Positions 6,228-7,715 of a stretch of 7,715 nucleotides of DNA are shown in pieces. The stretch spans positions 8,696 to 16,410 of the forward strand of contig JAPLUJ010000585.1 in NCBI GenBank assembly GCA_026397695.1, given 5' to 3'. Below the pieces are notes generated by a model. It worked only from the letters and a program-made list of their open reading frames with translations, made no database searches and was not told the origin of the DNA. This stretch comes from Verrucomicrobiota bacterium (GTDB lineage: Bacteria; Verrucomicrobiota; Verrucomicrobiia; Verrucomicrobiales; Akkermansiaceae). Position 1 is the stretch's first letter. Every line of letters starts with the position of its first letter. A program made the position numbers and the translations under genes.

Positions 6228-7287
6228 GTGGCCGCGAAAGCACAACCCCCACCCCAGCCTGCCGGAAATTTTTTCGCGGTGGTCGGCAGCGATGACGGCA
6301 TCAAAGTTTGGCACAACGGCCGCGTCGTCCACACGAACGACATCTCACGCGCCGCTCTGCCGCTGCAAGACATCGTTTATCTCGACCTCGAACCGGGGAG
6401 GCAACGCGAATTTCCTCGGCGACAACGTGCTCGGGCGCTCGCAGCGCACCGAAGCCGGAGTCGAAAGCCTCCGCGCCACTCTCGAACAGGGGATTCCTGA
6501 CGGCGTGAGGTTTTTGCTCACCGCCCACGGCGTGGACAAGCGCCGCGGGTTCTGGAAGTTCATCGAAAAAACGGCGGCGGTGCGGGTTTGCGACCGCATC
6601 GATACCAGCCGCGACGATTGGCAGGACCAGGTCGCCACGTTGGTCACCACCCGGGCCCGCACGCTCGGGCTGCGGTTCGAGCCCGACGCCCTGGCGGTTT
6701 TCGTGCTGCTGGCCGGCGAACAGTCGCAGCAAATCGGCAACGAGCTGGAGAAACTCGACATCTATCTGGGCCCGGATCGCCGCACCATCACCGAGGAGGA
6801 TGTCAACGTGCTGGTGCCGCTGAGCCGTGCGGCCATCGTGTTCGAGATCGGCAAAGCCATCCAGCACGGCAATGCCGCGCGCGCCATCCAACTCATCGAC
6901 CAGCAACTCGCCGCCGATGAATCCGCCATTGGCATCATGCGTGCCTCGATCATCAGCGTGGTTAGAAATCTCTACATGGCGAAACTCATCGTCGGAAAAT
7001 TCAAGATTCCGACGGGAAACTATCCGGCGTTTGCCGGCGGGCTCAACCGCCTGCCCGCAAACGACCGCGCCTGGCTGCCGCAGAAAAAAGACGGCAGCGG
7101 CGTGAATGTGTTTCCCATCTTCCTCGCCCTGCCCAACGCCGCCAACTTCGACCTCGAGGGTCTCCAATCGGTCATGGAAGCCACCCTCAAGGCCGACCAG
7201 GCGCTCGTCACCACCGGCCTCGACCACCGCCTCATCCTCCACCGCCTGATCGTCGAAATCACCGCCGCCCGCAAAAATTCTAACTGA
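6228..7287 (+). pseudogene. holA: DNA polymerase III delta subunit gene, disrupted near its 5' end
   Basis: Delta is the clamp-loader subunit that opens the beta clamp. From the GTG at 6228, 24 codons read as a verrucomicrobial-style delta N-terminus ending GNFFAVVGSDDG (6264-6299). From 6403 a different frame gives 294 codons of good delta sequence: NANFLGDNVLGRSQ, then GVDKRRGFWKFIEK, IDTSRDDWQDQVA, the domain III part (VNVLVPLSRAAIVFEIGKAI) and a normal C-terminus. The roughly 55 residues expected between are absent, and with them the segment that in E. coli delta carries the clamp-binding Leu73/Phe74. A frame change alone would not explain this, because the intervening bases encode something else (next entry). 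The distal frame is open back to 6064, but that upstream part (antisense to the small membrane gene) does not resemble delta. Real disruption and misassembly are both possible; an intact copy would be expected elsewhere since holA is normally essential. Confidence 0.75.
6300..6398 (+). other. Foreign fragment: PA14/carbohydrate-binding-like domain piece inside holA
   Basis: In the same frame as the holA N-terminus these 33 codons begin IKVWHNGRVVHTNDISRA and end VYLDLEPG. Together with the preceding SDDG this matches a pattern I recognise from large extracellular Planctomycetes/Verrucomicrobia proteins with PA14- or carbohydrate-binding-like beta domains (SDDGxKVWxNGxxVHxNxxxR...QDxVxxxLxxG). 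It does not fit delta. The left junction falls at SDDG, which both proteins could share. The family match is from memory and no search was run. Confidence 0.6.
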
Positions 7288-7289
7288 CC

Positions 7290-7652
7290 ATGAAATACAT
7301 CCTGTTAGCCATCCTCACCGGCCTCGCCGCCGGCTTGCTCGGCGGGCTGTGCGGCGTCGGCGGCGGCATCGTCATGGTGCCCGCCTTTGTCGCCCTGTTA
7401 GGCATGGACCACAAACCCGCCGTCGCCACCTCGATGGCGGTCATCATCGTCACCGCGCTGGCCGGCACCCTCAGCAATGCCCGCGCCAACCAATTCATCG
7501 ATTGGAAGGTGGTGGCCATCGTCGGCCTCTCCTCCGCCATCGCCGCCTGGTTTGGCAGCGACCTCATGCGCGGCCTCAGCAACCAGACGCTCACCCGCAT
7601 CTTCGGCTGTCTGTTAGTCGTCTTCGGCACGCGCATGCTGTGGAAAGGGTGA
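7290..7652 (+). CDS. TauE/SafE (TSUP) family permease, half-size
   Basis: A 120-residue membrane protein. Helix 1 with LLGGLCGVGGGIVMVP (16-31) carries the glycine-rich GxGGG motif of the TSUP family. AVATSMAVIIVTALAGTLSN (44-63) matches the second conserved block, and two further helices lie at about 73-90 and 103-117. TSUP proteins include sulfite, sulfoacetate and other organic-anion exporters, but the substrate cannot be told here. Full TSUP proteins have about 250 residues in two repeats; this is one repeat ending cleanly in FGTRMLWKG, so it probably dimerises. It starts two bases after the holA stop, suggesting coupling. There is no Shine-Dalgarno sequence. The remaining 63 bases of the window show nothing I can support. 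Confidence 0.88.
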   Translation: MKYILLAILTGLAAGLLGGLCGVGGGIVMVPAFVALLGMDHKPAVATSMAVIIVTALAGTLSNARANQFIDWKVVAIVGLSSAIAAWFGSDLMRGLSNQTLTRIFGCLLVVFGTRMLWKG

Positions 7653-7715
7653 CGGGCGGTCCTGACCTCTTTCCAAACTCCCCGCCGCACGTGCCGCCTA
7701 ATTGAATAAATTTGT

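Noticed and set aside
6301..7242. Long minus-strand ORF of 313 codons
   Set aside because: It is antisense to the delta coding region, which has clear family similarity; the opposite frame is low-complexity and unrecognisable.

Overview
The window looks like a GC-rich bacterial chromosome, most likely from the Verrucomicrobiota. That assignment is an inference from the character of the ATP synthase subunits and of the DNA polymerase III delta C-terminal region, not from a marker-gene comparison. Almost no gene start here has a Shine-Dalgarno sequence at a useful distance.

Left and centre (27-5360, all minus strand): an F-type ATP synthase operon, transcribed right to left as atpB (a), atpE (c), atpF (b), atpH (delta), atpA (alpha), atpG (gamma). 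Next comes a YefM-YoeB toxin-antitoxin pair, 49 bases after atpG. The beta and epsilon genes are not in the window; if they follow, the pair sits inside the operon. The c subunit lacks the Na+-binding residues, so the enzyme is predicted to be H+-coupled. Non-coding structure in the operon includes a two-armed array of 7-8 base GTTA/TAAC units between atpA and atpG, a perfect 11-bp hairpin just before the atpF start, and an almost pure A/C leader before atpE.

Centre right (5361-5981): a 269-base divergent region, then an HU-family DNA-binding protein gene on the plus strand. It is closed by a strong bidirectional terminator shared with a convergent gene for a small membrane protein with a TM2-like C-terminus.

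Right (6009-7652): the small membrane protein gene (minus), a DNA polymerase III delta gene (holA, plus) and a half-size TauE/SafE-type permease (plus). As written, holA is broken. Its first 24 codons are recognisable and its last 294 codons are intact. The part between is replaced by about 100 bases that read, in the N-terminal frame, as a piece of an unrelated PA14/carbohydrate-binding-like domain, and the distal part is in another frame. This is a real rearrangement or an assembly chimera, and it is the most anomalous spot in the window.

I see no CRISPR array, tRNA, rRNA or insertion sequence. Most of the window is ordinary housekeeping sequence. The points of interest are the broken holA, the GTTA heptamer array, the placement of the toxin-antitoxin pair, the signals around atpE, and a codon-pair oddity (TTA leucine codons only after CTG).
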